From positions 5,270,001 to 5,334,000 of the forward strand of contig NZ_CP108101.1 of assembly GCF_036195325.1 (NCBI RefSeq): DNA of 64,000 nucleotides, written 5' to 3'. The notes beneath the pieces are model-generated. The model did not search any database. It saw nothing but the letters and a program-made list of their open reading frames with translations, and was not told where the DNA came from. The position numbers and the translations under genes are program-made. Source of the DNA: Streptomyces sp. NBC_00234. Its GTDB lineage: Bacteria; Actinomycetota; Actinomycetes; Streptomycetales; Streptomycetaceae. This document shows, piece after piece, positions 1 through 7,277 of the stretch. The first letter of the stretch is position 1. The number at the start of each line of letters is the position of its first letter.

Positions 1-506
1 CTCAGCAGCGCACCGCCCGCGAACGGATCGGCCAGCACCCGTTCCTCCGGCTCACCGAAACCCACCACGAAATGGCCGGGCAGCGCCACCCCGTACACCG
101 GTGTGCCCGCCCGCCTGGCGACCTCGATCCAGACCACGGAGAGCAGGATCGGCAGCCCGCGGCGCCGGCGCAGCACCTGTTGGAGCAGCGAGGACTCCAG
201 CCGCTGGTAGTCCCGTGCGGAGCCGCCGAAGCCGCAGCGCTCGCCGAGCAGCTCGGCGAGCACCGAGGCCCAGGAGCGGGCGTCCCGCGCCCCGTAGGGC
301 AGCAGTCCGGCCAGCCGGTCCAGCTCGATCTGCGCCGCGTCGATGCCGTACGGGTCGGGGTCGGGTGCCGAGGCGTCCGCCGACATCGGGGGGACCTCCT
401 CCGCGCCCACCAGCAGGCAGAGCAGTGCGAGGTCCGGCCGCTCGGCGCGCACCTCGTCGGCGAACTGCCGCCGCCGTCCGCCCTCGTCCGATTCCTGAGC
501 GCTCAT
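1..506 (-). CDS. Transglutaminase-like (SirB1-type) protein, 3' end outside window
   Basis: The reverse strand is open from an ATG at 504-506 to the window edge, giving about 168 residues with no stop. After an acidic start the protein contains a conserved hydrophobic core: a run with LLQQVLRRRRGLPILLSVVW, then GVALPGHFVVGF and LADPFAGG. The G(L)PILLSVVW...GLPGHFVV pattern is what I know from the SirB1 N-terminal transglutaminase-like family, whose members often look catalytically degenerate. It lies 18 bases downstream of the acetyltransferase on the same strand, so the two are probably cotranscribed. The C-terminal part cannot be judged. Family call is by motif memory; function is unknown. 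Confidence 0.75.
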   Translation of the reverse strand, partial: MSAQESDEGGRRRQFADEVRAERPDLALLCLLVGAEEVPPMSADASAPDPDPYGIDAAQIELDRLAGLLPYGARDARSWASVLAELLGERCGFGGSARDYQRLESSLLQQVLRRRRGLPILLSVVWIEVARRAGTPVYGVALPGHFVVGFGEPEERVLADPFAGGALL

Positions 507-524
507 GTTCGACCCGTACCCCTG

Positions 525-1526
525 CTACGCCGACCGGAAGTGGTGGTACCGGTGGTGAGTGGCGAAGTCCATGCCCTCGTACAGCGCACCGGCCGCGCCG
601 TTGTCCGTCTCCACCTGGAGCCATGCAGCCGACGCGCCCTCGTCCAGCGCCCGGCGGGCCAGCGCGGTCATCACGGCCGTGGCGAGGCCCCTGCGCCGGT
701 GCTCGGGGCCCACCTCGACCGCCATGAAACCGGCCCAGCGCCCGTCCACCACGCACCGGCCGATCGCCGCCGGGACCTCGCTCCCGGCGGCGTCCGGCAC
801 GGACGCGAACCACACGGACGGCCCGCTGTTCAGGACCGCGAGCACCTCCGGGCCTGGGGTGTCGACGCGCTGGTACCGGGACAGCCACCCCGCCTCGGGC
901 GCGCGGCTCAGCCGGACCTGTCCGGTGTCCGCGTCCCGGTCGCCGATCGGCGCCAGCGCGGCGACCCGCACCTCGGCGGACACCTCGCGCTGCCAGCCGC
1001 GCCGCTCCAGTTCCGCGCACAACTGCTCCTGGGTGCCCTCCGCGCCGGTCGCGGTCTGCACGTAGGCGGGCAGCCCGCGGGCGGCGTACCACTGGCGGAC
1101 GCGGTCGAGCGCCTCGTCGAGCGGAAGGCCGGGGTCGCCCAGCGGGAGCACGGAGTTGGCTCGCCGGGTGAATCCGTTCGCGGCGCGCAGCCGCCAGTCG
1201 CCCAGCGGTTCGCTCTCCACCGGCTGCCAGGCGCGGGCGGTGATCCGGGCCAGCTCGTCGAACGAGGCCGCCGGGCCCCGGCGGCGGGCCGGGGCGGACG
1301 GGACGACCTTGCCGGCTACCAGAGACGATTCCGCGATGTGGACGGTTTCCCCACTCTTCGGTGTGATCGACAGCACATTATCGTCCCATGATGTGAGAAC
1401 GCCGACCGTGTCAGTGAACTTCAAGCCAGCGTCGGCGTTGGCCGATCGTCGCCGTACGGATACACGTTTTCCCACGTCAGCGGGGGTAATGCGGACCTCC
1501 AGCCGTCCGCCGATGGTGAATTCCAC
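525..1526 (-). CDS. GNAT N-acetyltransferase, Rv0428c-like
   Basis: This 333-residue protein has a small beta-rich N-terminal domain (about residues 1-80, GGRLEVRITPADVGKRVSVR) resembling the SH3-like domain described for the mycobacterial Rv0428c acetyltransferase family, and a C-terminal GNAT domain. The acetyl-CoA binding stretch is visible as VEVGPEHRRRGLATAVMTAL near residue 270, followed by the typical LYEGMDFATHHRYHHF ending. The GTG start at 1526 is preceded by AGGAGG at a somewhat long distance. It reads away from fdxA, so the two promoters lie in 1527-1643. Substrate is not predictable; in mycobacteria relatives have been discussed as histone or protein acetyltransferases, which I only infer here. 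Confidence 0.8.
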   Translation of the reverse strand: MEFTIGGRLEVRITPADVGKRVSVRRRSANADAGLKFTDTVGVLTSWDDNVLSITPKSGETVHIAESSLVAGKVVPSAPARRRGPAASFDELARITARAWQPVESEPLGDWRLRAANGFTRRANSVLPLGDPGLPLDEALDRVRQWYAARGLPAYVQTATGAEGTQEQLCAELERRGWQREVSAEVRVAALAPIGDRDADTGQVRLSRAPEAGWLSRYQRVDTPGPEVLAVLNSGPSVWFASVPDAAGSEVPAAIGRCVVDGRWAGFMAVEVGPEHRRRGLATAVMTALARRALDEGASAAWLQVETDNGAAGALYEGMDFATHHRYHHFRSA

Positions 1527-1643
1527 AGCTGTGTCCGCCCCTCCTGTTCGGATCGTGCCCGGGAACGGAGATACTAGGTGCGGGCATCGACGACGCCGCG
1601 CTCCCGCGCGAGAGCCAACGCCCTACCGAGGAGGAACGACAGC

Positions 1644-1964
1644 GTGACCTACGTCATCGCGCAGCCTTGTGTCGACGTAAAGGACAAGGCCTGCATCGAA
1701 GAGTGCCCCGTCGACTGTATCTACGAGGGCCAGCGGTCCTTGTACATCCACCCGGACGAATGCGTCGACTGCGGAGCGTGTGAGCCGGTCTGTCCGGTCG
1801 AGGCCATCTTCTACGAGGACGACACCCCGGAGGAGTGGAAGGACTACTACAAGGCCAACGTGGAGTTCTTCGACGACCTCGGTTCGCCCGGTGGTGCCTC
1901 CAAGCTGGGTCTCATCGAGCGCGACCACGCGTTCATCGCCGCGCTGCCGCCGCAGAACGGCTGA
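1644..1964 (+). CDS. fdxA: Ferredoxin (7Fe/8Fe, FdxA type)
   Basis: A 106-residue acidic electron carrier. The first cluster motif is CVDVKDKACIEECPVDC (Cys 9, 17, 21, 25) and the second is CVDCGACEPVCP. Spacing Cys-x7-Cys-x3-CysPro is that of actinobacterial seven-iron ferredoxins carrying one [3Fe-4S] and one [4Fe-4S] cluster. The long acidic C-terminal tail is typical. The GTG start at 1644 is chosen because GAGGAGGA (1628-1635) sits nine bases upstream; an in-frame upstream start at 1578 lacks such a site. It is followed by dapC on the same strand after a 172-base gap that contains a tandem dyad repeat. Electron partners are unknown (cytochrome P450 or other oxidoreductases are usual). 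Confidence 0.92.
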   Translation: MTYVIAQPCVDVKDKACIEECPVDCIYEGQRSLYIHPDECVDCGACEPVCPVEAIFYEDDTPEEWKDYYKANVEFFDDLGSPGGASKLGLIERDHAFIAALPPQNG

Positions 1965-2081
1965 CAGCGGCTGCACAGGCGCCGCCCGGTCCCGTACGGC
2001 TCGTCACCGTGCGGGACCGCGGTGTTTCCAGGCCCCGTTTTCCCAGGCCCCCGTCCGCTCCACCGCCGCGGACCCGTACCC

Positions 2082-2125
2082 GCTCGTGACCCGCGTACGA
2101 GAAGCTCGTGACCCACGTACGAGAA
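2082..2125. repeat. Tandem 22-bp dyad repeat upstream of dapC
   Basis: Two adjacent copies of a 22-bp unit (2082-2103 and 2104-2125) differ at a single base. Each unit contains the inverted arms CTCGT and ACGAG separated by nine bases. The array ends 11 bases before the dapC start codon. It could be a double operator, a leader structure, or a recent duplication of the translation initiation region; nothing in the sequence decides between these. Confidence 0.6.
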
Positions 2126-2136
2126 AGCAGAGATCA

Positions 2137-3234
2137 GTGTCTGCCGCAGTCTCCTCCCGCCTCCCGGTCTTCCCCTGGGACAAGCTCACGCCCTACAAGT
2201 CGACCGCTGCCGCCCACCCGGACGGCATCGTGGACCTGTCCGTCGGCACGCCCGTCGACCCGGTGCCCGAGCTGATCCAGCGGGCGCTCGTCGCCGCGGC
2301 GGACAGCCCCGGCTATCCGACGGTGTGGGGCACCGAGGCTCTGCGCGACGCCCTCACGGGCTGGGTGGAGCGGCGCCTCGGCGCGGTCTCCGTGGCGCAC
2401 GAGAACGTCCTGCCCGTGGTGGGCTCCAAGGAACTGGTGGCCTGGCTGCCGACCCAGCTCGGTCTCGGCGCGGGCGACAAGGTGGCGTACCCTCGGCTGG
2501 CCTACCCGACGTACGAGGTGGGTGCCCGGCTCTGCGGCGCCGAGCCCGTCGCGTACGACGACCCGACCGAGCTCGACCCGGCCGGGCTCAAGCTGCTCTG
2601 GCTCAACTCGCCGTCCAACCCGACCGGCCGCGTGCTGTCCAAGGACGAGCTGATCCGGATCGTCGCCTGGGCCCGCGAGCACGGCGTGCTGGTCTTCAGC
2701 GACGAGTGCTACCTCGAACTGGGCTGGGAGGCCGAGCCCGTCTCCGTGCTCCACCCGGACGTCTGCGGTGGTACGTACGAGGGCATCGTCGCCGTCCACT
2801 CGCTCTCCAAGCGCTCCAACCTCGCCGGATACCGCGCGGCGTTCGTCGCCGGTGACGCGGCCGTCCTCGGTGAGCTGCTGCTGATCCGCAAGCACGGCGG
2901 GATGATGTCCCCGGCCCCGGTGCAGGCGGCCACGGTCGCCGCGCTCGGCGACGACGCGCATGTCGCCGAGCAGCGCGTCAGGTACGCGGGGCGGCGTGCG
3001 GCGCTGCGTGCGGCGCTGGAGGCGCACGGGTTCCGGATCGAGCACAGCGAGGCCAGCCTGTACCTGTGGGCGACGCGCGACGAGCCGTGCTGGCAGACCG
3101 TGGCGTACCTGGCGGAGCTCGGCATCCTGGTGGCGCCCGGCGACTTCTACGGGCCCGCCGGTGACCGCTTCGTACGGGTGGCGTTCACGGCGACGGACGA
3201 GCGGGTCGCGGCTGCGGTCAAGCGGCTGTCCTGA
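2137..3234 (+). CDS. dapC: Succinyldiaminopimelate transaminase DapC
   Basis: A 365-residue class I/II PLP-dependent aminotransferase. It begins with SSRLPVFPWDKLTPYKSTA and IVDLSVGTPVDPVPE, the usual start of actinobacterial DapC. Recognisable elements are WLNSPSNPTGRVL (substrate/PLP region), VFSDECYLELGW (Asp and Tyr contacting PLP) and VHSLSKRSNLAGYR with the Schiff-base lysine. The product converts N-succinyl-2-amino-6-ketopimelate to succinyl-diaminopimelate for lysine and peptidoglycan synthesis. The GTG at 2137 gives the family-typical N-terminus; the frame stays open further upstream, but that stretch overlaps fdxA in another frame and is not conserved-looking. dapE, a later step of the same pathway, lies 1.8 kb downstream. 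Confidence 0.9.
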   Translation: MSAAVSSRLPVFPWDKLTPYKSTAAAHPDGIVDLSVGTPVDPVPELIQRALVAAADSPGYPTVWGTEALRDALTGWVERRLGAVSVAHENVLPVVGSKELVAWLPTQLGLGAGDKVAYPRLAYPTYEVGARLCGAEPVAYDDPTELDPAGLKLLWLNSPSNPTGRVLSKDELIRIVAWAREHGVLVFSDECYLELGWEAEPVSVLHPDVCGGTYEGIVAVHSLSKRSNLAGYRAAFVAGDAAVLGELLLIRKHGGMMSPAPVQAATVAALGDDAHVAEQRVRYAGRRAALRAALEAHGFRIEHSEASLYLWATRDEPCWQTVAYLAELGILVAPGDFYGPAGDRFVRVAFTATDERVAAAVKRLS

Positions 3235-3246
3235 CGCCCGGCACCT

Positions 3247-3294
3247 CACGGCGAAGGGCCTCGGGAGTGCGCACTCCCGAGGCCCTTCGCCGTG
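3247..3294. terminator. Bidirectional terminator (48-bp perfect palindrome)
   Basis: The two 24-bp arms 3247-3270 and 3271-3294 are perfectly complementary with no spacer. It sits between the convergent dapC and the reverse-strand gene ending at 3325, so it can terminate both. Confidence 0.85.
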
Positions 3295-3324
3295 ATGCGG
3301 TGCTCTGCGCCGCGTGTCCGGGGG

Positions 3325-3774
3325 TCAGTTGAGCGGCAGGCCCTGGACCGGCAGCCCGCCCAGGCTGTCGGTCGGCAGGCCGCCGCCCACACCCTCGGTG
3401 GGCAGGCCGCCCTCGGTGGCGGAACCGGCGGCCGAGCCGAGGATCTCTCCGGCGTGGCCGGAGGTCTGGCCCGCGGTCTCCTGGGCGGCCGGGGCGGCGA
3501 CGGCGCCCGCCTTGCCGACGGTCTTGCCGGCGGCGGGGACGGCCGTACCGACGATCTTGCCACCGGTGTCACCGGCGGCCTGGGTGCCCTGCTGGGAGGC
3601 GCCGTCGATGGTGTTGCCGAGGCCGGCGCCGTCCAGGGCGGTCAGGCCGCCCAGGTTCGGGGTCTGCGGGAGCCCCGCGGCACCTGCTGCGCCGGCCGCA
3701 CCGACCACGGGTGCCGCACCTGCGGCGATCAGCAGCGCGGCGCGGGCGATCCGACGGGTCAGGGGGAGGGACAT
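3325..3774 (-). CDS. Small secreted Ala/Gly-rich protein of unknown function
   Basis: A 149-residue protein beginning MSLPLTRRIARAALLIAAGA, a clear Sec-type signal peptide (positive residues, then an Ala-rich hydrophobic stretch), followed by a low-complexity mature part with Gly, Ala and Thr and near-repeats such as GGLPTEGVGGGLPTDSLGGL. The ATG at 3774 is chosen because GAAGGAG lies just upstream and the signal peptide starts there; longer in-frame readings add a non-conserved-looking Arg/Cys-rich extension. No enzymatic motif is visible. Streptomyces encode many small secreted proteins of this kind expressed in aerial growth; I cannot assign a role. Confidence 0.7.
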   Translation of the reverse strand: MSLPLTRRIARAALLIAAGAAPVVGAAGAAGAAGLPQTPNLGGLTALDGAGLGNTIDGASQQGTQAAGDTGGKIVGTAVPAAGKTVGKAGAVAAPAAQETAGQTSGHAGEILGSAAGSATEGGLPTEGVGGGLPTDSLGGLPVQGLPLN

Positions 3775-4050
3775 GATGCTCCTTCGGCGGTGTTCAAGCA
3801 GTGATCGGACGCACTGACAACCGGTCCGGGGGCGGGGAAGGTTGCGGTGCGCCGAGGTAAAGACTGAGCAATGCGTCCGATAATCCGCAGGGGAAGAACC
3901 CGGGCAAACATTGCATTGTGCAGCCACTGGATGAACCGTCACTTCCCTGCGCGCGCAAGGGAATCGGAGCGGACGGGCGCGTCGTGAAGGGAGAGGCGGA
4001 AGTGGCGGACGGGTGAACGGCCGGAAGATCCGTACGGGTGACGGGTCGTA

Positions 4051-4986
4051 CTACTGCGCGAGCCGGATTCCGACCTTGGTGCTGTCCGGTTCGTCCTGCT
4101 CCGCGCGTTCCGTGCGCCAGCCGTCGTCGGCGTTCCAGACCCGGCCCGCGTAGGAGACCTGGTCGATCCGCAGCACCCCGGCCTGGGCGACCGCCCAGTG
4201 CGCCAGCTCCCAGCCGCGCTGCGGCGCCGAGCCCTCGTCGGACTTCACCGCCTGCTGCACGGGCACCGTCACGGTCCCCGCGGACCCCGGCCCCGCCGCG
4301 ACCGCTTTCGGCAGCACGCCCTTGCCGAACGACCGCACCAGCTCGGCCTTCACCTTCCCGGTGTCACCGGGACCGGCCTTCGCCGACGCGCCGGGCGAAC
4401 AGTTCAGCGTGGCGGGCGTGCGCCCCGTCAGGGCCGCCGCCAGCAGCGCGGCATCCGGCTCGTGCTTCGCGTACGCCTGCGGGAAACCACTGCGCTGCAC
4501 GCGCTGCGCGGCGACGGTCAGCGGGAGCCGCGAATAGCCGGGGACCTCCGCGAGGTGGTCGTAGAACTTCCCGGACGCGTACACCGGGTCCATGATCTGC
4601 GCCGGGCTTCCCCAGCCCTGCGAGGGGCGCTGCTGGAAGAGCCCCAGGGAGTCCCGGTCGCCGTGCTGGATGTTGCGCAGCGCGGACTCCTGGAGGGCGG
4701 TCGCCAGCGCGATGGTCACCGCTCGCTCCGGCATCCCGCGCGTGGTGCCGACGGCGGAGATCGTCGCGGCGTTGGCGGCCTGCTCGGGACTCATCTCGTA
4801 CGTGTGCCCCTCGCCCTCCGGCCCGTCGGCGGCCCGGACGACGCAGCGCGGCGCTCCCTTGTGCCCGGAGACGTACTGCACGGCCAGATAGCCGGCCAGG
4901 GCCATGAGCACGGCGAAGGCGGCCGAGAGGCGCAGGAAGCGGCTGCGGCCTGGGCGGCGGCTGGCGGAAGTGGCGGTCCGGGGCAC
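4051..4986 (-). CDS. Membrane-anchored lysozyme-like (transglycosylase-fold) protein
   Basis: A 311-residue protein with one N-terminal transmembrane segment (about residues 19-38, LSAAFAVLMALAGYLAVQYV) and an extracytoplasmic domain. The stretch AVTIALATALQESALRN places a glutamate at residue 100 in the position of the catalytic Glu of lytic-transglycosylase-like folds, followed by GDRDSLGLFQQRPSQGWG, which resembles the GLFQ motif of SLT/goose-lysozyme families. This suggests a peptidoglycan-binding or cleaving surface protein. Homologues are often annotated loosely (for example as heavy metal transporter), which the sequence does not support. The GTG at 4986 gives a compact protein; the reading frame runs far upstream but only as an antisense shadow of dapE. 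Confidence 0.65.
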   Translation of the reverse strand: MPRTATSASRRPGRSRFLRLSAAFAVLMALAGYLAVQYVSGHKGAPRCVVRAADGPEGEGHTYEMSPEQAANAATISAVGTTRGMPERAVTIALATALQESALRNIQHGDRDSLGLFQQRPSQGWGSPAQIMDPVYASGKFYDHLAEVPGYSRLPLTVAAQRVQRSGFPQAYAKHEPDAALLAAALTGRTPATLNCSPGASAKAGPGDTGKVKAELVRSFGKGVLPKAVAAGPGSAGTVTVPVQQAVKSDEGSAPQRGWELAHWAVAQAGVLRIDQVSYAGRVWNADDGWRTERAEQDEPDSTKVGIRLAQ

Positions 4987-5058
4987 GGGCCCACGGTACT
5001 GGAGGGCAGAAGCCCCGTGTCGCGGACGTCCCCCAGGGCCTGTCATAGGGTCGTGGCC

Positions 5059-6138
5059 ATGGCTGATAGCAAGCTCGACCTCACCCTGGACGGCCCGGAG
5101 CTCACCGCGAGGCTCGTCGACTTCCCGTCGGTCAGCGGCAACGAGAAAGCCCTGGCCGACGCGATCGAGGAGGCGCTGCGCGTCCTCCCGCACCTGACCG
5201 TGGAGCGGTACGGCAACAACCTCGTGGCCAGGACGAACCTCGGCCGCGCCGAGCGCATCGTGCTGGCCGGACACATCGACACCGTGCCGATCGCCGACAA
5301 CGTCCCGTCCAGGCTGGACGAGAACGGCGTGCTGTGGGGGTGCGGAACCTCCGACATGAAGTCGGGCGTCGCCGTCCAGCTGCGGATCGCCGCCACCGTC
5401 CCCGAACCCAACCGCGACCTGACGTTCCTCTTCTACGACAACGAAGAGGTCGCAGCCGACCTCAACGGCCTCGGGCACGTGGCCGAGGCGCACCCCGACT
5501 GGCTGGACGGAGACTTCGCCGTCCTGCTGGAGCCCTCCGAGGGCCAGGTCGAGGGCGGCTGCCAGGGCACGCTGCGGGTCCTCCTGCGTACGGAGGGGGA
5601 GCGGGCGCACTCGGCGCGCAGTTGGATGGGGTCCAACGCGATCCACGCCGCCGCCCCGATCCTGGCCCGGCTCGCCGCGTACGAGCCGCGCAGGCCGGTC
5701 ATCGACGGCCTGGAGTACCGCGAAGGTCTGAACGCCGTGGGGATCGAGGGCGGGGTCGCCACCAACGTCATCCCGGACGCCTGCACGGTCGTCGTCAACT
5801 ACCGGTACGCCCCCGACCGCAGTGCCGAGGAGGCCGTCGCACACGTCCACGAGGTCTTCGCGGACTGCGGCATCACCGACATCGTCATCGACGACCACTC
5901 CGGCGCGGCGATGCCGGGCCTCTCGCACCCGGCCGCGGCGGCGTTCATGGAGGCGGTGGGCGGCACCGCCCAGCCCAAGTTCGGCTGGACGGACGTCTCC
6001 CGATTCGGGGCGCTCGGTGTGCCCGCGGTGAACTACGGCCCCGGCAATCCGCTCTTCGCGCACAAGCGCGACGAGCACGTGGTGACCGAGCTGATCACCC
6101 ACTGCGAGGAGCGCCTCCGCTCCTGGCTCACCAGCTGA
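5059..6138 (+). CDS. dapE: Succinyl-diaminopimelate desuccinylase DapE
   Basis: A 359-residue M20-family zinc amidohydrolase that releases succinate from N-succinyl-LL-diaminopimelate. Metal-ligand motifs are intact: GHIDTVP (His and Asp), GCGTSDMKSG (bridging Asp), FLFYDNEEV with the catalytic Glu pair, and LLEPSEGQ; the C-terminal ligand His lies in GNPLFAHKRDEHV. The ATG at 5059 begins MADSKLDLTLDGPELTARL, the usual actinobacterial DapE N-terminus. It is transcribed divergently from the lysozyme-like gene with only 72 bases between starts. Functionally it pairs with dapC upstream; in mycobacteria dapE is followed by the same LOG-family gene as here. Confidence 0.92.
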   Translation: MADSKLDLTLDGPELTARLVDFPSVSGNEKALADAIEEALRVLPHLTVERYGNNLVARTNLGRAERIVLAGHIDTVPIADNVPSRLDENGVLWGCGTSDMKSGVAVQLRIAATVPEPNRDLTFLFYDNEEVAADLNGLGHVAEAHPDWLDGDFAVLLEPSEGQVEGGCQGTLRVLLRTEGERAHSARSWMGSNAIHAAAPILARLAAYEPRRPVIDGLEYREGLNAVGIEGGVATNVIPDACTVVVNYRYAPDRSAEEAVAHVHEVFADCGITDIVIDDHSGAAMPGLSHPAAAAFMEAVGGTAQPKFGWTDVSRFGALGVPAVNYGPGNPLFAHKRDEHVVTELITHCEERLRSWLTS

Positions 6139-6162
6139 CCCATGGCATTCCCCTGCACGTAA

Positions 6163-6214
6163 CCTCCGCCGATCTACGCTGATCCGACACAGCCACATTG
6201 CAGGTCGGCGGAGG
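6163..6214 (+). promoter_or_regulatory. Inverted repeat overlapping the LOG-gene ribosome binding site
   Basis: CCTCCGCCGA (6163-6172) and TCGGCGGAGG (6205-6214) are perfect 10-bp arms 32 bases apart. The right arm includes part of the Shine-Dalgarno GGAGGGAG of the gene starting at 6224. In a read-through mRNA from dapE it would occlude that site. A weak -10-like TACGCT at 6175-6180 lies inside the loop. Confidence 0.4.
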
Positions 6215-6223
6215 GAGCAGGTC

Positions 6224-7009
6224 ATGGGCAACCCGGAGGACGCACGGATCCCCGAGGGCGCGCAGGTCCCCGAAGGTGCGGTCTTGCCCGAGGAACAGCG
6301 GCTCGGACCGGTGCTGCGGCGCAGGGACCAGGTACAGCCGGGCACGACCGATCAGCGGCTGCTCGACTCCGAAGGCGACTCCGAGTGGGTGCACACCGAC
6401 CCCTGGCGGGTCATGCGCATCCAGTCGGAGTTCGTGGAGGGATTCGGCGCGCTCGCCGAACTGCCGAGCGCCATCAGCGTCTTCGGCTCGGCCCGGACAC
6501 CGGCCGACGGCCCGGAGTACGAGGCGGGCGTACGGCTGGGCAAGGCGCTGGTCGAAGCGGGCTTCGCGGTGATCACGGGCGGCGGCCCCGGAGCGATGGA
6601 GGCCGCGAACAAGGGGGCGCGGGAGGCGAGCGGCGTCTCGGTCGGTCTCGGCATCGAGCTGCCGTTCGAGTCCGGTCTCAACCCGCACGTCGACATCGGC
6701 GTGAACTTCCGCTACTTCTTCGTCCGCAAGACGATGTTCGTGAAGTACGCGCAGGGCTTCGTGGTCCTGCCCGGCGGCCTCGGCACCCTGGACGAGCTCT
6801 TCGAGGCGCTGACCCTCGTCCAGACCGGCAAGGTGACCCGCTTCCCGATCGTGCTCTTCGGCTCGGCGTACTGGAGCGGGCTCGTCGACTGGCTCAGGGA
6901 CACGGTGGTGGCGCAGGGCAAGGCGTCGGAGAGGGACCTGCTGCTCTTCCACGTGACGGACGACGTGGAGGAGGCGGTCATGCTGGTGACCAAGGAGGTC
7001 GGCCGCTAG
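6224..7009 (+). CDS. LOG-family / TIGR00730 Rossmann-fold nucleotide hydrolase
   Basis: A 261-residue protein of the lysine-decarboxylase-like LOG family. The signature PGGLGTLDELFEAL is intact, with the N-terminal SVFGSARTP and GGGPGAMEAANKGAREA loops that bind the nucleotide ribose/phosphate. Characterised members cleave nucleoside 5'-monophosphates and some act as cytokinin riboside 5'-phosphate phosphoribohydrolases; the substrate here is unknown. The N-terminal 60 residues are a charged extension before the Rossmann core. The ATG at 6224 has GGAGGGAG upstream. The stop codon TAG falls inside the left terminus of the MITE-like element (7006-7171), so the last bases of the gene may derive from an insertion. 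Mycobacterial counterpart by order: Rv1205. Confidence 0.88.
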   Translation: MGNPEDARIPEGAQVPEGAVLPEEQRLGPVLRRRDQVQPGTTDQRLLDSEGDSEWVHTDPWRVMRIQSEFVEGFGALAELPSAISVFGSARTPADGPEYEAGVRLGKALVEAGFAVITGGGPGAMEAANKGAREASGVSVGLGIELPFESGLNPHVDIGVNFRYFFVRKTMFVKYAQGFVVLPGGLGTLDELFEALTLVQTGKVTRFPIVLFGSAYWSGLVDWLRDTVVAQGKASERDLLLFHVTDDVEEAVMLVTKEVGR

Positions 7010-7171
7010 GGCCTCTCGTTTGGATCATGCCGGGCTCGCGTGCCCTGGCGCGCGCATCTGCGGCGTTGTCGTCGGTCGCCGACGCTCCGCGTCGACTCCC
7101 TCCTCCGCCTTGCAGCTGCCCGCACCGGACCCCGCTCCCTGATCCGGCCCGATCCAAACGAAAGACCCTAG
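7006..7171. mobile_element. MITE-like element with 28-bp imperfect terminal inverted repeats
   Basis: The sequence from CTAG at 7006 to CTAG at 7171 has ends that are inverted copies of each other: CTAGGG at both termini, then a shared TCGTTTGGATC core (left end) whose complement GATCCAAACGA lies at the right end. About 23 of the first 27 positions pair. The 166-bp interior has no convincing coding sequence. CTAG could be part of the inverted repeat or a target duplication. I recall closely similar short sequences with GTTTGGATC ends scattered through Streptomyces genomes, but this was not checked. The left end supplies the stop codon of the preceding gene. Confidence 0.65.
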
Positions 7172-7277
7172 GTCGTGTCCGCCCGCCGGCCGCCTTCGGG
7201 CGCCGCGCGGGCGGCACCGGGCCCTCCGGCGGTCGCCGGACTTCCTCCCGGCCCCTCCGCCCGCCGCGGAACCGCCC

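Noticed and set aside
4051..6345. Long reverse frame joining the lysozyme-like gene with sequence antisense to dapE
   Set aside because: The upstream half is antisense of dapE and lacks domain features.
7010..7217. Short reverse ORF inside the MITE-like element
   Set aside because: No start context or domain; it is formed by the inverted-repeat sequence itself.
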